In this document: positions 17,468 to 25,652 of the stretch, in pieces | Position numbering within the stretch: position 1 is the first letter of the stretch | Layout of the letters: each line of letters begins with the position of its first letter | Source of the DNA: Alistipes sp. Zagget8 | Lineage (GTDB): Bacteria; Bacteroidota; Bacteroidia; Bacteroidales; Rikenellaceae | Reading direction: 5' to 3' | Length of the DNA: 64,000 nt | Assembly: GCA_001941065.1 (NCBI GenBank) | Contig: MSHJ01000009.1 | Location: 1-64,000, forward strand | The notes under the pieces: generated by a model | Seen by the model: the letters and a program-made list of their open reading frames with translations, nothing else | What the model was told of the DNA's origin: nothing | Databases searched by the model: none | Position numbers and translations under genes: made by a program

Positions 17468-18607
17468 TTAATAGTTAAACGCTTCTTTCACAGCCCGCAG
17501 GCCCCCGGGTATCAGGCCGCGGAGGAGTTCTTCGAGCTGCGCTTCATCCCCCTGCAGGTGGAAGACCTCCTGCGTGTGGCACAGCGTCTCGCCGGGCCGC
17601 AGGAAAGCCGCCGGCGAGGAGGTTTCGATTTCATAGAACGGGCCCATCACCTCGCCGGTCTCGGTCGGCCCGTCGTTATAGGCATTGACGACATCCCCGC
17701 CGAACGGATCGGCCTGCGCACCCCAGCGGCTCTCCACATAGCGGTCGCCCGCCGCGGAACGCCGGTAGCGCACCAGCGTCACGTGGTGCGACGCCGCGTC
17801 GTAACTGCCGCAAAGTCCCGTATCGCGGCCCGCGGGCAGTCCGATTTTCGACCGGAAGGCGCCGTCGATCCGCAGGCATACGAGCCCTCCGGCCACGGAG
17901 AGCCGGTCGTCCGGAAGCGTTCCGAAATAGTCGCTGTTGACGGCCGCCCGCACGTCCTCGCCGTCGCAGGGCAGAAAAACGGTGGTCGTCGGCGACGGTG
18001 TGAACATCCCGAGCATCCAGACCGACGGAGCGCCGCCTGCGGGCGTCCAGGCATCCGGACCGCAGTTCCCGATCCGGTTCTCGCTCCGGTAGGCCACCAC
18101 CGCAAGTTCCGGCGACAGGGCACGCCCCAACGACACCTCGGCCTGTCGGTGCGAGAGGAGTTCGACCCGCCGCTCCACCCCGACCTCAAAACGGGTTCCG
18201 GCAGCATTCCGGAGCGACATACGGGCCTCGAGACGCACCTGCCGGGCATCGTGCCCGACCACCCGGAAAGGCTCGGTGTCCAGCGCCGCCGGGACCTGCC
18301 AGTTGGCATAGACCTGCTCGGCGCCGGGTGCAAAGTAGAGCGAGAAGGGACCGCCCTCGGGCCCGAGCCAGAGGCGCTCCTCGCCGCCGAAAGGGTTGAA
18401 TTGGGTTTTCCGGACCCCCGAAGCGATCAGCGAACGGTTTATCCAGCCGTAGCCGGGTCCTTCGGTTCCGGTCGCCGTCGAGGTCATCACCCGTCCCTGC
18501 CAGTCCGGAACCAGATAGACCCGGGACCGCCCGGTTTCGTCAGACAGTTCCAGGCCACGAACCCCGTAAGTCTCCATAAATGAACGCGCTTCACCGTAAG
18601 TTTTCAT
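17468..18607 (-). CDS. DUF6786-family protein (mutarotase-like fold suspected)
   Basis: 379 aa without a signal peptide. Conserved-looking segments include GRVMTSTATGTEGPGYGWINRSLI, FNPFGGEERLWLGPEGGPFSLYF and WMLGMFTPSPTTTVFLP, matching my memory of the DUF6786 family that accompanies sugar-utilisation genes in Bacteroidetes. The beta-rich pattern and the conserved GGEERLWLGPEGG block recall aldose-1-epimerase-like proteins. It is co-transcribed with the ribulokinase, so a role in presenting the right sugar anomer is plausible but unproven. Confidence 0.7.
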   Translation of the reverse strand: MKTYGEARSFMETYGVRGLELSDETGRSRVYLVPDWQGRVMTSTATGTEGPGYGWINRSLIASGVRKTQFNPFGGEERLWLGPEGGPFSLYFAPGAEQVYANWQVPAALDTEPFRVVGHDARQVRLEARMSLRNAAGTRFEVGVERRVELLSHRQAEVSLGRALSPELAVVAYRSENRIGNCGPDAWTPAGGAPSVWMLGMFTPSPTTTVFLPCDGEDVRAAVNSDYFGTLPDDRLSVAGGLVCLRIDGAFRSKIGLPAGRDTGLCGSYDAASHHVTLVRYRRSAAGDRYVESRWGAQADPFGGDVVNAYNDGPTETGEVMGPFYEIETSSPAAFLRPGETLCHTQEVFHLQGDEAQLEELLRGLIPGGLRAVKEAFNY

Positions 18608-18645
18608 ATTTCGAAAGGGATAAAATCAAAAAATTCGCAAAAAAA

Positions 18646-18676
18646 TTTGTTTATTAAAACGTTTTAATTACTTTTG
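18646..18676 (+). promoter_or_regulatory. lacI promoter with operator in the spacer
   Basis: TTTG (18646-18649), 19 bp, TACTTTTG (18669-18676): an exact Bacteroidetes promoter. The 16-bp palindrome ATTAAAACGTTTTAAT (18653-18668) fills the spacer, so a bound LacI dimer would block RNA polymerase. The same site is 46 bp upstream of the divergent DUF6786-araB unit. Confidence 0.75.
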
Positions 18677-18722
18677 CAAAAGTAACAGAAAATCCCAGAT
18701 ATTGCAAAAAATCGCAAAAAAT

Positions 18723-19781
18723 ATGCGGACAAAGCGGGTAACCATAAAAGATATAGCCACCGAGGCGGGTGTTTCGATCGCCCTGGTCTCGTTCGTGATG
18801 AACAACAAGGCCGACGGCAAGGATACCTACCGCGTGAACAAGGAAACCGCCCAGCGTATCCTGGAGGTCGCACAGAAGCTTAACTATCAACCCAATAACG
18901 CCGCACGCACCCTGCGCAGCGGCAAAACGAACACCATCGGCGTCATCGTTTCGGACATCTCGAACAAGTTTTTCGCCGACATCGCCCGGTGCATCGAGAA
19001 TCACGCCTATAAACATAAGTATACCGTGCTGTTCGGCAGTACGGACGAGAATCCGCAGAAGCTGGAGAACCTGATCGAGGTCTTCCGCAACAAGGGTATC
19101 GACGGTCTGGTGGTCGTTCCGTGCGAAGGCGCCGACGAAATCATCCGCGACATCGCCCGCCAGAACATCCCCCTCGTGCTGCTCGACCGCGAAGTCTCCG
19201 ACCTGGAGGTCAGCAGTGTCGTGCTGAACAACCGCCGCGCCGGGTACGAAACGACCGAGGCGCTGATCCGGCGCGGATTCACCCGCATCGAGATGATCTC
19301 CTACTCGATGGGCCTCTCGAACATTCGCGAGCGCGAAGAGGGCTACCGCCGCTGCATGCAGGCGCACGGGAAAGGCGAAAACGCCGTCATACACCACCTG
19401 CGCCACGACAAACTCGCTAAAATCGAGGATCTTATCCGCGAGGCTCGGCAGCGCCGCGTCGAGGCTTTCCTCTTCGCCACCAACACCCTGGCAGGTCAGG
19501 GACTGAGCGCCATCTTCCGCAACGGCTGGCGCGTGCCGCAGGATTTCGCCATCGCCTGCTTCGACACCAACGAAGCCTTCGACATCTATAAAACCGCCAT
19601 CGCCTACGTCCGCCAGCCTATCGAACAGTTCGGGACCGAAGCCCTCGACCTGCTGATCAAGAGCATCGAACAACGCGACAAACCCGGGAGTTGCACGCGC
19701 ATCGTGCTGACGCCCGAGATCGTCGAGAGCGCCCCCGAAGAGGAACTGCGGAGTGCGGAACAGGCAATAGCGGAAGGCTAA
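18723..19781 (+). CDS. LacI-family transcriptional regulator
   Basis: 352 aa from ATG 18723. The N-terminal helix-turn-helix and hinge are RVTIKDIATEAGVSIALVSFVMNN ... RVNKETAQRILEVAQKLNYQPNNAARTLRSGKTNTIGVIV, followed by the periplasmic-binding-protein-like sensor domain (SNKFFADIARCIENHAY, PLVLLDREV, FLFATNTLAGQGL, FAIACFDTNEAFDIY). LacI members bind a sugar or sugar phosphate and release an AT-rich palindrome with a central CG, which matches 18653-18668 and, less exactly, sites at 19779-19811. It likely represses itself, the araB unit and the downstream operon. Confidence 0.92.
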   Translation: MRTKRVTIKDIATEAGVSIALVSFVMNNKADGKDTYRVNKETAQRILEVAQKLNYQPNNAARTLRSGKTNTIGVIVSDISNKFFADIARCIENHAYKHKYTVLFGSTDENPQKLENLIEVFRNKGIDGLVVVPCEGADEIIRDIARQNIPLVLLDREVSDLEVSSVVLNNRRAGYETTEALIRRGFTRIEMISYSMGLSNIREREEGYRRCMQAHGKGENAVIHHLRHDKLAKIEDLIREARQRRVEAFLFATNTLAGQGLSAIFRNGWRVPQDFAIACFDTNEAFDIYKTAIAYVRQPIEQFGTEALDLLIKSIEQRDKPGSCTRIVLTPEIVESAPEEELRSAEQAIAEG

Positions 19782-19811
19782 AAACATTTACCCTGCGGCT
19801 AAAACGATTTA
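19779..19811. promoter_or_regulatory. two tandem LacI-operator-like sites upstream of the FG-GAP operon
   Basis: TAAAAACATTTA (19779-19790, overlapping the lacI stop codon) and TAAAACGATTTA (19800-19811). The second differs by one base from the core TAAAACGTTTTA of the lacI site. The two start exactly 21 bp apart, about two helical turns. No clear TAnnTTTG promoter is seen here. Confidence 0.45.
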
Positions 19812-19831
19812 CAAGAAACCAACATAAAACC

Positions 19832-21884
19832 ATGAACCCGGCAACCCATCTGCTTCACAGGGCAAGCGCCCTCGCCACCTGCAGCGCCGCACTGGCCGCC
19901 GCACTCCTCGTCACGACACCGGCATCGGCCCAGGCGTCACATACGGCCGATCGCAAGGGGGGGGGGTGACGCCCCGTCCCAATCCGACCCGGACATCCTG
20001 CGATACAACAATCCGGACCTCACGGTCGACCTGGGGGTCGGACTGTGGGGTATTCCGCTGCCCGTCGACTACGACGGCGACGGGCTGAAAGACCTGCTGG
20101 TCTCCTGCCCCGACCGCCCGTACAAAGGGCTCTATTTCTTTAAAAACATCGGAACGCCGCGCCATCCCCATTTCGCCGCCGCAGTGCGCATCAGCGAGAA
20201 GGGGATGAACAACATCCGCCTCTCGGAGGTGGACGGCAAACCCTACGTCCTCTCGAAGAATTTCGAATATCCCGATTTCTTCAAGGCCCCCTACGCCAAA
20301 AAACGCCGCCTGCACTACGAAGGCGAGGAGCTCGGCGCCACCTACAACAAGTCGCGGAGCAATATGTGGAACTACGTCGACTGGGACGGCGACGGCGACA
20401 AGGACATCGTCGTGGGCATCGACACGTGGGACGACTACGGCTGGGACAATGCCTTCGACAGCCTCGGACGCTGGACCCGGGGTCCGCTGCACGGCTACGT
20501 CTACCTGCTGGAAAACACCGGCAAGGGATACGTCAACCGCGGCAAGGTGGAGGCCGCAGGCGCCCCGATCGACGTCTACGGAGCGCCGAATCCGTGTATC
20601 GCCGATTTCGACGGCGACGGCGACCTGGACCTGATCTGCGGCGAGTTCGTCGACGGACTGACCTGGTTCGAGAACATCGGAAGCCGCACGGAACCCCGCT
20701 TCGCGGCGGGACGTCCGCTTGCGAATAAACACGGGGAGATTCGCCTGCATCTGGAGATGATCGTCCCGGTGGTTTCGGATTTCGACGGCGACGGACATCC
20801 CGACCTCATCGTCGGCGACGAGGACGGCCGCGTGGCCTGGGTGCGCCACACGGGGAAGGTCAAAAAAGGCATGCCCCAATTCGAATCGCCCCTCTATTTC
20901 ACCCAGCAGGCCGATCTGGTCAAATTCGGAGCCCTCTCGACCCCCTGCGCCTACGACTGGGACGGCGACGGACGGCAGGACATCGTGGCCGGGAACTCGG
21001 CCGGCGAACTGGCTTTGATCCGCAACCTCTCGGGCGGCGATAATCCCGTATGGGACGCCCCGCGCCTCTTCACCGTCAACGGTGCACCCATCCGCATCCA
21101 GGCGGGGGAGAACGGCTCGATACAAGGTCCTGCCGAACGCAAATGGGGCTACACGGTGCTCTCCGTGGCCGACTGGGACGGCGACGGGCTTCCCGACATC
21201 ATTGTCAACTCGATCTGGGGCAAGATCGAATGGTTCCGCAACCTCGGCAGCAAAGACGGACTGAAACTCGCTCCGGCGCAGCCCGTGCGCGTGGCCTGGG
21301 AGGGCGAAGCCCCCAAACCCGCCTGGAACTGGTGGACGCCGGAACCCGGCACGCTCGTCACGCAATGGCGCACGACGCCCGTGGCGACGGACTGGAACGG
21401 CGACGGACTGACGGACCTCATCGTCCTCGACCAGGAGGGCTACCTCGCCTATTACGAACGTTTCCGCACACCCGGCGGCGAGCTGCTGCTCCGTCCCGGA
21501 CGCCGCATCTTCCACGCCACGAACTGCTCGCTTTACAGCGCCAAGAACGGGGTGGTGGAGGCATCCGAAGGGCTTCTGCGCCTGAACGACGGGATCGGCG
21601 GGCAATCCGGACGCCGCAAAATCTGCTTCATCGACTGGGACGGCGACGGACGGCTCGACCTGATCGTCGACAGCCAGAACGCCGCCTGGTTCCGCAACGT
21701 CCGCGAGGAGCGGGGCGAGGTGTGGTACGAATACATGGGCAACGTCAACGAACGCATACTGGCCGGCCACACGACCTGCCCGACACCCATCGACTGGCGG
21801 GGCGACGGTACGCCGGAGCTGCTGTTGGGAGCCGAGGACGGCCATTTCTACCGAATGGCGAACCAGCAAAAACAGACGCGATGA
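19832..21884 (+). CDS. secreted FG-GAP/VCBS-repeat protein, out of frame at a G10 tract (possibly phase-variable)
   Basis: ATG 19832 starts a signal peptide (ending LLVTTPASAQA) whose frame hits TGA at 19967 just after ten Gs. The downstream frame, one base over, is open from 19968 to 21884 and begins DAPSQSDPDILRYNNPD. With nine or twelve Gs it would be one protein of about 683 aa. At least eight calcium-binding DxDGDGxxD repeats occur (DYDGDGLKD, DWDGDGDKD, DFDGDGDLD, DFDGDGHPD, DWDGDGRQD, DWDGDGLPD, DWNGDGLTD, DWDGDGRLD), each with phrases such as WFENIGSRTEPRF, predicting a beta-propeller. Paralogues lie at 36061 and 54567. The next gene overlaps by 4 nt (ATGA). A sequencing error in the homopolymer is the main alternative. 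Confidence 0.75.
19957..19966 (+). repeat. homopolymeric G10 tract inside the FG-GAP gene
   Basis: Ten consecutive Gs right after the signal-peptide region. As written the frame is broken; loss of one or gain of two Gs restores it. I noticed no other G or C run this long in the window. Confidence 0.8.
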
Positions 21885-22756
21885 AAACGGGGCTCACGAC
21901 TCTCTGCGCCGTATTGCTGACCGTTGCCGTATCGCAGGCCGCCGAGCCGCTGCACGTCAAACTCTTCCCGGAGGGAACCCCGACGAAGAGCGGACTGGAG
22001 GAGCAACCCGAAGGCGTGAACGACAAGGGCTACTGCATCCGGGTCAGCGACCCCGAGCTGCTGGTCTGCCTCCCCGATCCGGCCCGCGCCACGGGACAGG
22101 CCATGCTGGTCGTGCCGGGCGGGAGTTACGAGAAGGTCTGCATCACGCACGAGGGTTACAAGACCGCCGAATGGCTCAACGAACACGGCATCGCCGCGAT
22201 GATCCTCAAATACCGAATGCCGAACGGCCATCCCGGGATTCCGCTGGAGGACGGCGAGCAGGCAATGCGCGTCATCCGCCGGAACGCCGCACAATGGGGT
22301 GTCGATCCTCACAATGTGGGAATTATCGGCTTCTCGGCCGGAGGCCATTTCGCCTCGACGCTCATCACGGAATACACGAGCGAGGAGACACGCCCCGATT
22401 TCGCCGTCCTGGTCTACCCGGTCGTCTCGATGAAATATTCCAGCGTCCGGACCCGGGAGAACCTCCTCGGAGCACGCAGCGAAGAGGAGGCATTGCGCAA
22501 ACGTCACTCCACTTTCGGACAGGTGCACGAAGGGATGCCCGAGGTGATGCTCCTGCTGTGCAACGACGACAAAGCGGTGGTCCCGGACAACTCCATCGCC
22601 TTCTACCGGGCCCTCAACCGCCGCAGAGTGAAGGCCGAAATGCACATCTATCCCGAAGGAGGCCACGGCTTCTGGATGCGCGAACGCTACAGGTACGGCG
22701 ACGAAACCTATCCGGCCGTCATCCGGTGGATCGAACGACACAAGACAACCAACTGA
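21881..22756 (+). CDS. secreted alpha/beta-hydrolase (acetyl-esterase/BD-FAE type)
   Basis: 291 aa. The start at ATG 21881 overlaps the preceding stop by 4 nt. Signal peptide MKTGLTTLCAVLLTVAVSQA, so probably periplasmic. The esterase core has the oxyanion PGGSYE, the nucleophile elbow GFSAGG near residue 150, an acid in LCNDDKAVVP and the catalytic His in PEGGHGFW. Such enzymes remove acetyl groups from sugars or glycans. Its place before the aldolase and symporter suggests de-esterification of imported saccharides. Confidence 0.85.
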   Translation: MKTGLTTLCAVLLTVAVSQAAEPLHVKLFPEGTPTKSGLEEQPEGVNDKGYCIRVSDPELLVCLPDPARATGQAMLVVPGGSYEKVCITHEGYKTAEWLNEHGIAAMILKYRMPNGHPGIPLEDGEQAMRVIRRNAAQWGVDPHNVGIIGFSAGGHFASTLITEYTSEETRPDFAVLVYPVVSMKYSSVRTRENLLGARSEEEALRKRHSTFGQVHEGMPEVMLLLCNDDKAVVPDNSIAFYRALNRRRVKAEMHIYPEGGHGFWMRERYRYGDETYPAVIRWIERHKTTN

Positions 22757-22778
22757 TCAAACACAAAAACATAAAAAA

Positions 22779-23690
22779 ATGAAGACTATCAAAGGGATCA
22801 TTCCCCCGATGATTACCCCCTTGAAGGGTGACGACCAGATCGACCGCGAAGGCACTGTACGGCTCACGGAGCACATCCTCGCCGGCGGCGTCCACGCACT
22901 TTTCCTCCTCGGCACCACCGGCGAGGCGCAGAGCCTCTCCTACAAATGCCGCTACGATTTCGTCGAACTGGTCTGCCGTCAGGTCGCCGGGCGCGTTCCC
23001 ATCCTGGTGGGCGTCACCGACACGTCGCTCGACGAGAGCGTCAAGCTGGCCGCCCACGCCGCAACGTGCGGCGCCGTGGCAGTCGTGGCCGCCGCACCCT
23101 ATTATTTCGCACCCTCGCAGCAGGAGCTGATCGAGTATTACACGGCGCTGGCCGACGCGCTGCCGCTGCCGCTCTTCCTCTACAACATGCCGTCGCACGT
23201 GAAGGTGTTTCTCGAACCCGCGACCGTCAAGACGCTGGCCGACCATCCGAACATCGTCGGGCTCAAGGACAGTTCGGCCAACATGACCTATTTCCAGACG
23301 CTGCTCTACCACCTGGGCGACCGCGAGGATTTCGCCCTCTACGTGGGTCCCGAGGAGCTGACGGGCGAAAGCGTGGTGATGGGAGCCGACGGCGGCGTGA
23401 ACGGCGGCGCCAACATCTTCCCCGAACTCTACGTGCAGATGTACTACGCCGCCTGCAACCACGACGTGAACACGATGCACACGCTTCAGCAGAAGATCAT
23501 GCAGATCAGCACGTCGCTCTACACCGTCGGGAAATACGGCTCCAGTTACCTCAAGGGCGTCAAATGCACCCTCTCGCTGCTGGGTATCTGCGACGACTAC
23601 ATGTCCTACCCCTACCGGAAATTCCGCGCCGAGGAGCGTGCCCGCATCCGCAAGGCCCTCGAAGCCCTGGGAACCGAATGCGGCGAATAA
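22779..23690 (+). CDS. DapA/NanA-family class I aldolase (dihydrodipicolinate synthase superfamily)
   Basis: 303 aa, cytoplasmic TIM barrel. It carries GTTGEAQSLS (pyruvate carboxylate-binding), the proton-relay Tyr in LYNMPSH near 134 and the Schiff-base Lys in GLKDSS near 162. The family includes N-acetylneuraminate lyase, dihydrodipicolinate synthase and 2-keto-3-deoxy-sugar-acid aldolases. Sequence alone does not pick one. In a sugar operon next to a symporter, cleavage of a 2-keto-3-deoxy acid or sialic acid to pyruvate is the best guess. Confidence 0.85.
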   Translation: MKTIKGIIPPMITPLKGDDQIDREGTVRLTEHILAGGVHALFLLGTTGEAQSLSYKCRYDFVELVCRQVAGRVPILVGVTDTSLDESVKLAAHAATCGAVAVVAAAPYYFAPSQQELIEYYTALADALPLPLFLYNMPSHVKVFLEPATVKTLADHPNIVGLKDSSANMTYFQTLLYHLGDREDFALYVGPEELTGESVVMGADGGVNGGANIFPELYVQMYYAACNHDVNTMHTLQQKIMQISTSLYTVGKYGSSYLKGVKCTLSLLGICDDYMSYPYRKFRAEERARIRKALEALGTECGE

Positions 23691-23721
23691 CACACAACCA
23701 AATCCCCTAACCCGATAAAAA

Positions 23722-25230
23722 ATGGAGATAACCTTACTCGATTACCTCGTCTTCTTTATCTTCGTAGGCGGTGTCGCCCTCTTCGGCTGCTCGTTCTACT
23801 TCCGCAGCCGCAAGGGCGCCGCGGCATTCACCGCCGCCGAAGGATCGCTGCCCACCTGGGTCGTGGGCATGTCGATCTTCGCGACGTTCGTCAGCAGCAT
23901 CAGCTTCCTCGGACTCCCCGGCGACGCCTACAAGGGCAACTGGAACCCGTTCGTATTCAGCCTCTCGATCCCCATCGCTACGTGGCTCGCGGCCAAGGTC
24001 TTCATTCCGCTCTACCGCGGGATCAACAGCGTCTCGGCCTACCACTACCTCGAAATGCGTTTCGGGTACTGGGCCCGCTGTTACGTCGCCGTCTGCTACC
24101 TGCTGACGCAGCTGGCCCGTGTGGGCTCGATCCTGCTGCTGGCCCTGCCGCTGAACACGATGTTCGGCTGGGACATCCAGACCATCATCATCTGCACGGG
24201 TATCGCCACGCTGATCTACACCCTGCTGGGCGGTATCGCCGCCGTGGTCTGGACCGACGCCATCCAGGGCATCATCCTTATCGTCGGCGCCATTGCCTGC
24301 GCCGCGATTCTCACCTTCTCGATGCCCGAAGGCCCCGGACAGCTCTTCGAAATCGCCTCGGCCCACGGCAAATTCAGCCTCGGCAGCTTCGGCGCGAGCC
24401 TGACCGAACCGACGTTCTGGGTCGTGCTCATCTACGGCCTGTTCGTCAACATGCAGAACTACGGCATCGACCAGAACTACGTGCAGCGCTACATGACGAC
24501 CAAATCGACGGCCGACGCCGTGAAATCGACCCTTTTCGGCGGACTGCTCTACATCCCCGTATCGCTCGTCTTCGTCTACATCGGCACGGCGCTTTTCTCC
24601 TACTATACGGCGCGTCCCGAACTGCTGCCCGCCGGCACGCCGTCGGACCAGGTCTTTCCGTGGTTCATCGTCCACGGACTGCCCACGGGACTCACCGGAC
24701 TCGTGATCGCCTCGCTCTTCTCGGCCGGTATGTCGACCATCGCCACGAGCATCAACTCCTCGGCGACGATCGTGCTGACGGATTTCGCCAAACGGCTCTC
24801 GAAAAAGGAGCTCTCCGAAAAGAAGAGCATGCGGGTGCTCTACGCCACGTCGTTCGTCGTGGGAGCGCTGGGCATCGTCATGGGACTGATGATGATGCGT
24901 ATCGACGGCGTGCTGGACGCCTGGTGGAAGCTGGCGTCGATCTTCAGCGGCGGCATGCTCGGGCTGTTCCTGCTGGGCGTCGTCTGCAAGACGGTGCGTC
25001 GGGCCCATGCGGTCATCGCCGTGATCCTCGGACTGCTGACCATCGCCTGGATGAGTCTCTCGCCGCTGATCAACGAAGGTTCGCCCTTCTACCGTTTCCA
25101 CAGCCCGCTGCACACCTACCTCACCATCGTCTTCGGAACGACGGTCATCTTCCTCGTCGGATTCATCCTGACAAAATTCACCGGAGGAAAAGACAAGACC
25201 CCGACCCCGGAGATGCCCGCAGGCAGATAA
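23722..25230 (+). CDS. sodium:solute symporter (SSS family)
   Basis: 502 aa with about 13 hydrophobic segments. SSS-type features: an N-terminal helix LDYLVFFIFVGGVALFG, ASISFLG-like SSISFLGLPGDAYKGNW in the unwound first core helix, FIPLYRGINSVSAYHYLEMRFG, and the SAGMSTIATSINSSATIVLTDF sodium-site helix. It takes up a sugar or sugar acid with sodium across the inner membrane. It closes the operon FG-GAP, esterase, aldolase, symporter. Confidence 0.92.
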   Translation: MEITLLDYLVFFIFVGGVALFGCSFYFRSRKGAAAFTAAEGSLPTWVVGMSIFATFVSSISFLGLPGDAYKGNWNPFVFSLSIPIATWLAAKVFIPLYRGINSVSAYHYLEMRFGYWARCYVAVCYLLTQLARVGSILLLALPLNTMFGWDIQTIIICTGIATLIYTLLGGIAAVVWTDAIQGIILIVGAIACAAILTFSMPEGPGQLFEIASAHGKFSLGSFGASLTEPTFWVVLIYGLFVNMQNYGIDQNYVQRYMTTKSTADAVKSTLFGGLLYIPVSLVFVYIGTALFSYYTARPELLPAGTPSDQVFPWFIVHGLPTGLTGLVIASLFSAGMSTIATSINSSATIVLTDFAKRLSKKELSEKKSMRVLYATSFVVGALGIVMGLMMMRIDGVLDAWWKLASIFSGGMLGLFLLGVVCKTVRRAHAVIAVILGLLTIAWMSLSPLINEGSPFYRFHSPLHTYLTIVFGTTVIFLVGFILTKFTGGKDKTPTPEMPAGR

Positions 25231-25294
25231 TCCGACCGCAAACCGGGCACACTCCGCCCTTGAGAAACCGACCGAAACCAAAAATCAACCTATC

Positions 25295-25617
25295 ATGAGC
25301 AGACATCCGAAATTTTCAGGACCATCGGTGACCGGACACGGCCGCCGGCATGGTCCGCACCCCGGCTGACAGGACACGGACTTTTCCGGGACCTATACCC
25401 GGTCATGAACTGTCGGGGCGCCCGCCACGGCGCCATGCGCTTCGGATACATCGGAGCGGAGATCATAACCCTCGCGGCCATGCTCCGGATTCCTGCATGC
25501 ATACACAACGCCGACGACCATCCTATTTTCAGGCTTTCCGCATGGAACGCCTTCGCAGAAAAACCCGAAAACGCAGGCTTCCGGGCTTGTGACACATTCG
25601 GTCCATTAGACAAATAA
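25295..25617 (+). pseudogene. internally deleted relic of L-fucose isomerase
   Basis: From about 25357 a frame open to TAA at 25615-25617 reads APRLTGHGLFRDLYPVMN ... RHGAMRFGYIGAEIITLA ... MLRIPACIHN ... RACDTFGPL. This aligns with the last 86 residues of the intact FucI at 39858 ([37 protein letters not shown]). In another frame, ATG 25295 gives MSRHPK then GRRHG, resembling FucI's first 20 residues. Roughly 485 codons between these parts are missing. Like intact fucI, it sits directly before a susC gene. The rest of the 422-bp gap shows nothing else. Confidence 0.8.
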
Positions 25618-25652
25618 AAGTATATTCCCTAACAACCCTAATGCACTAACCT

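Noticed and set aside
20050-21800. Regularly recurring GACGGCGACGG units that could look like a CRISPR or DNA repeat array
   Set aside because: They are in frame, unevenly spaced and encode the DGDG calcium loops; there are no spacers or cas genes.
19911-21869. A 652-codon minus-strand frame opposite the FG-GAP gene
   Set aside because: It is the reverse reading of the repeated calcium-binding codons and has no independent support.
20184-21884. Starting the first FG-GAP protein at the internal ATG 20184 as a normal 566-aa gene
   Set aside because: That start would omit the signal peptide and the first repeat, both encoded just upstream and joined except for one base at the G tract; the two paralogues have N-terminal signal peptides.
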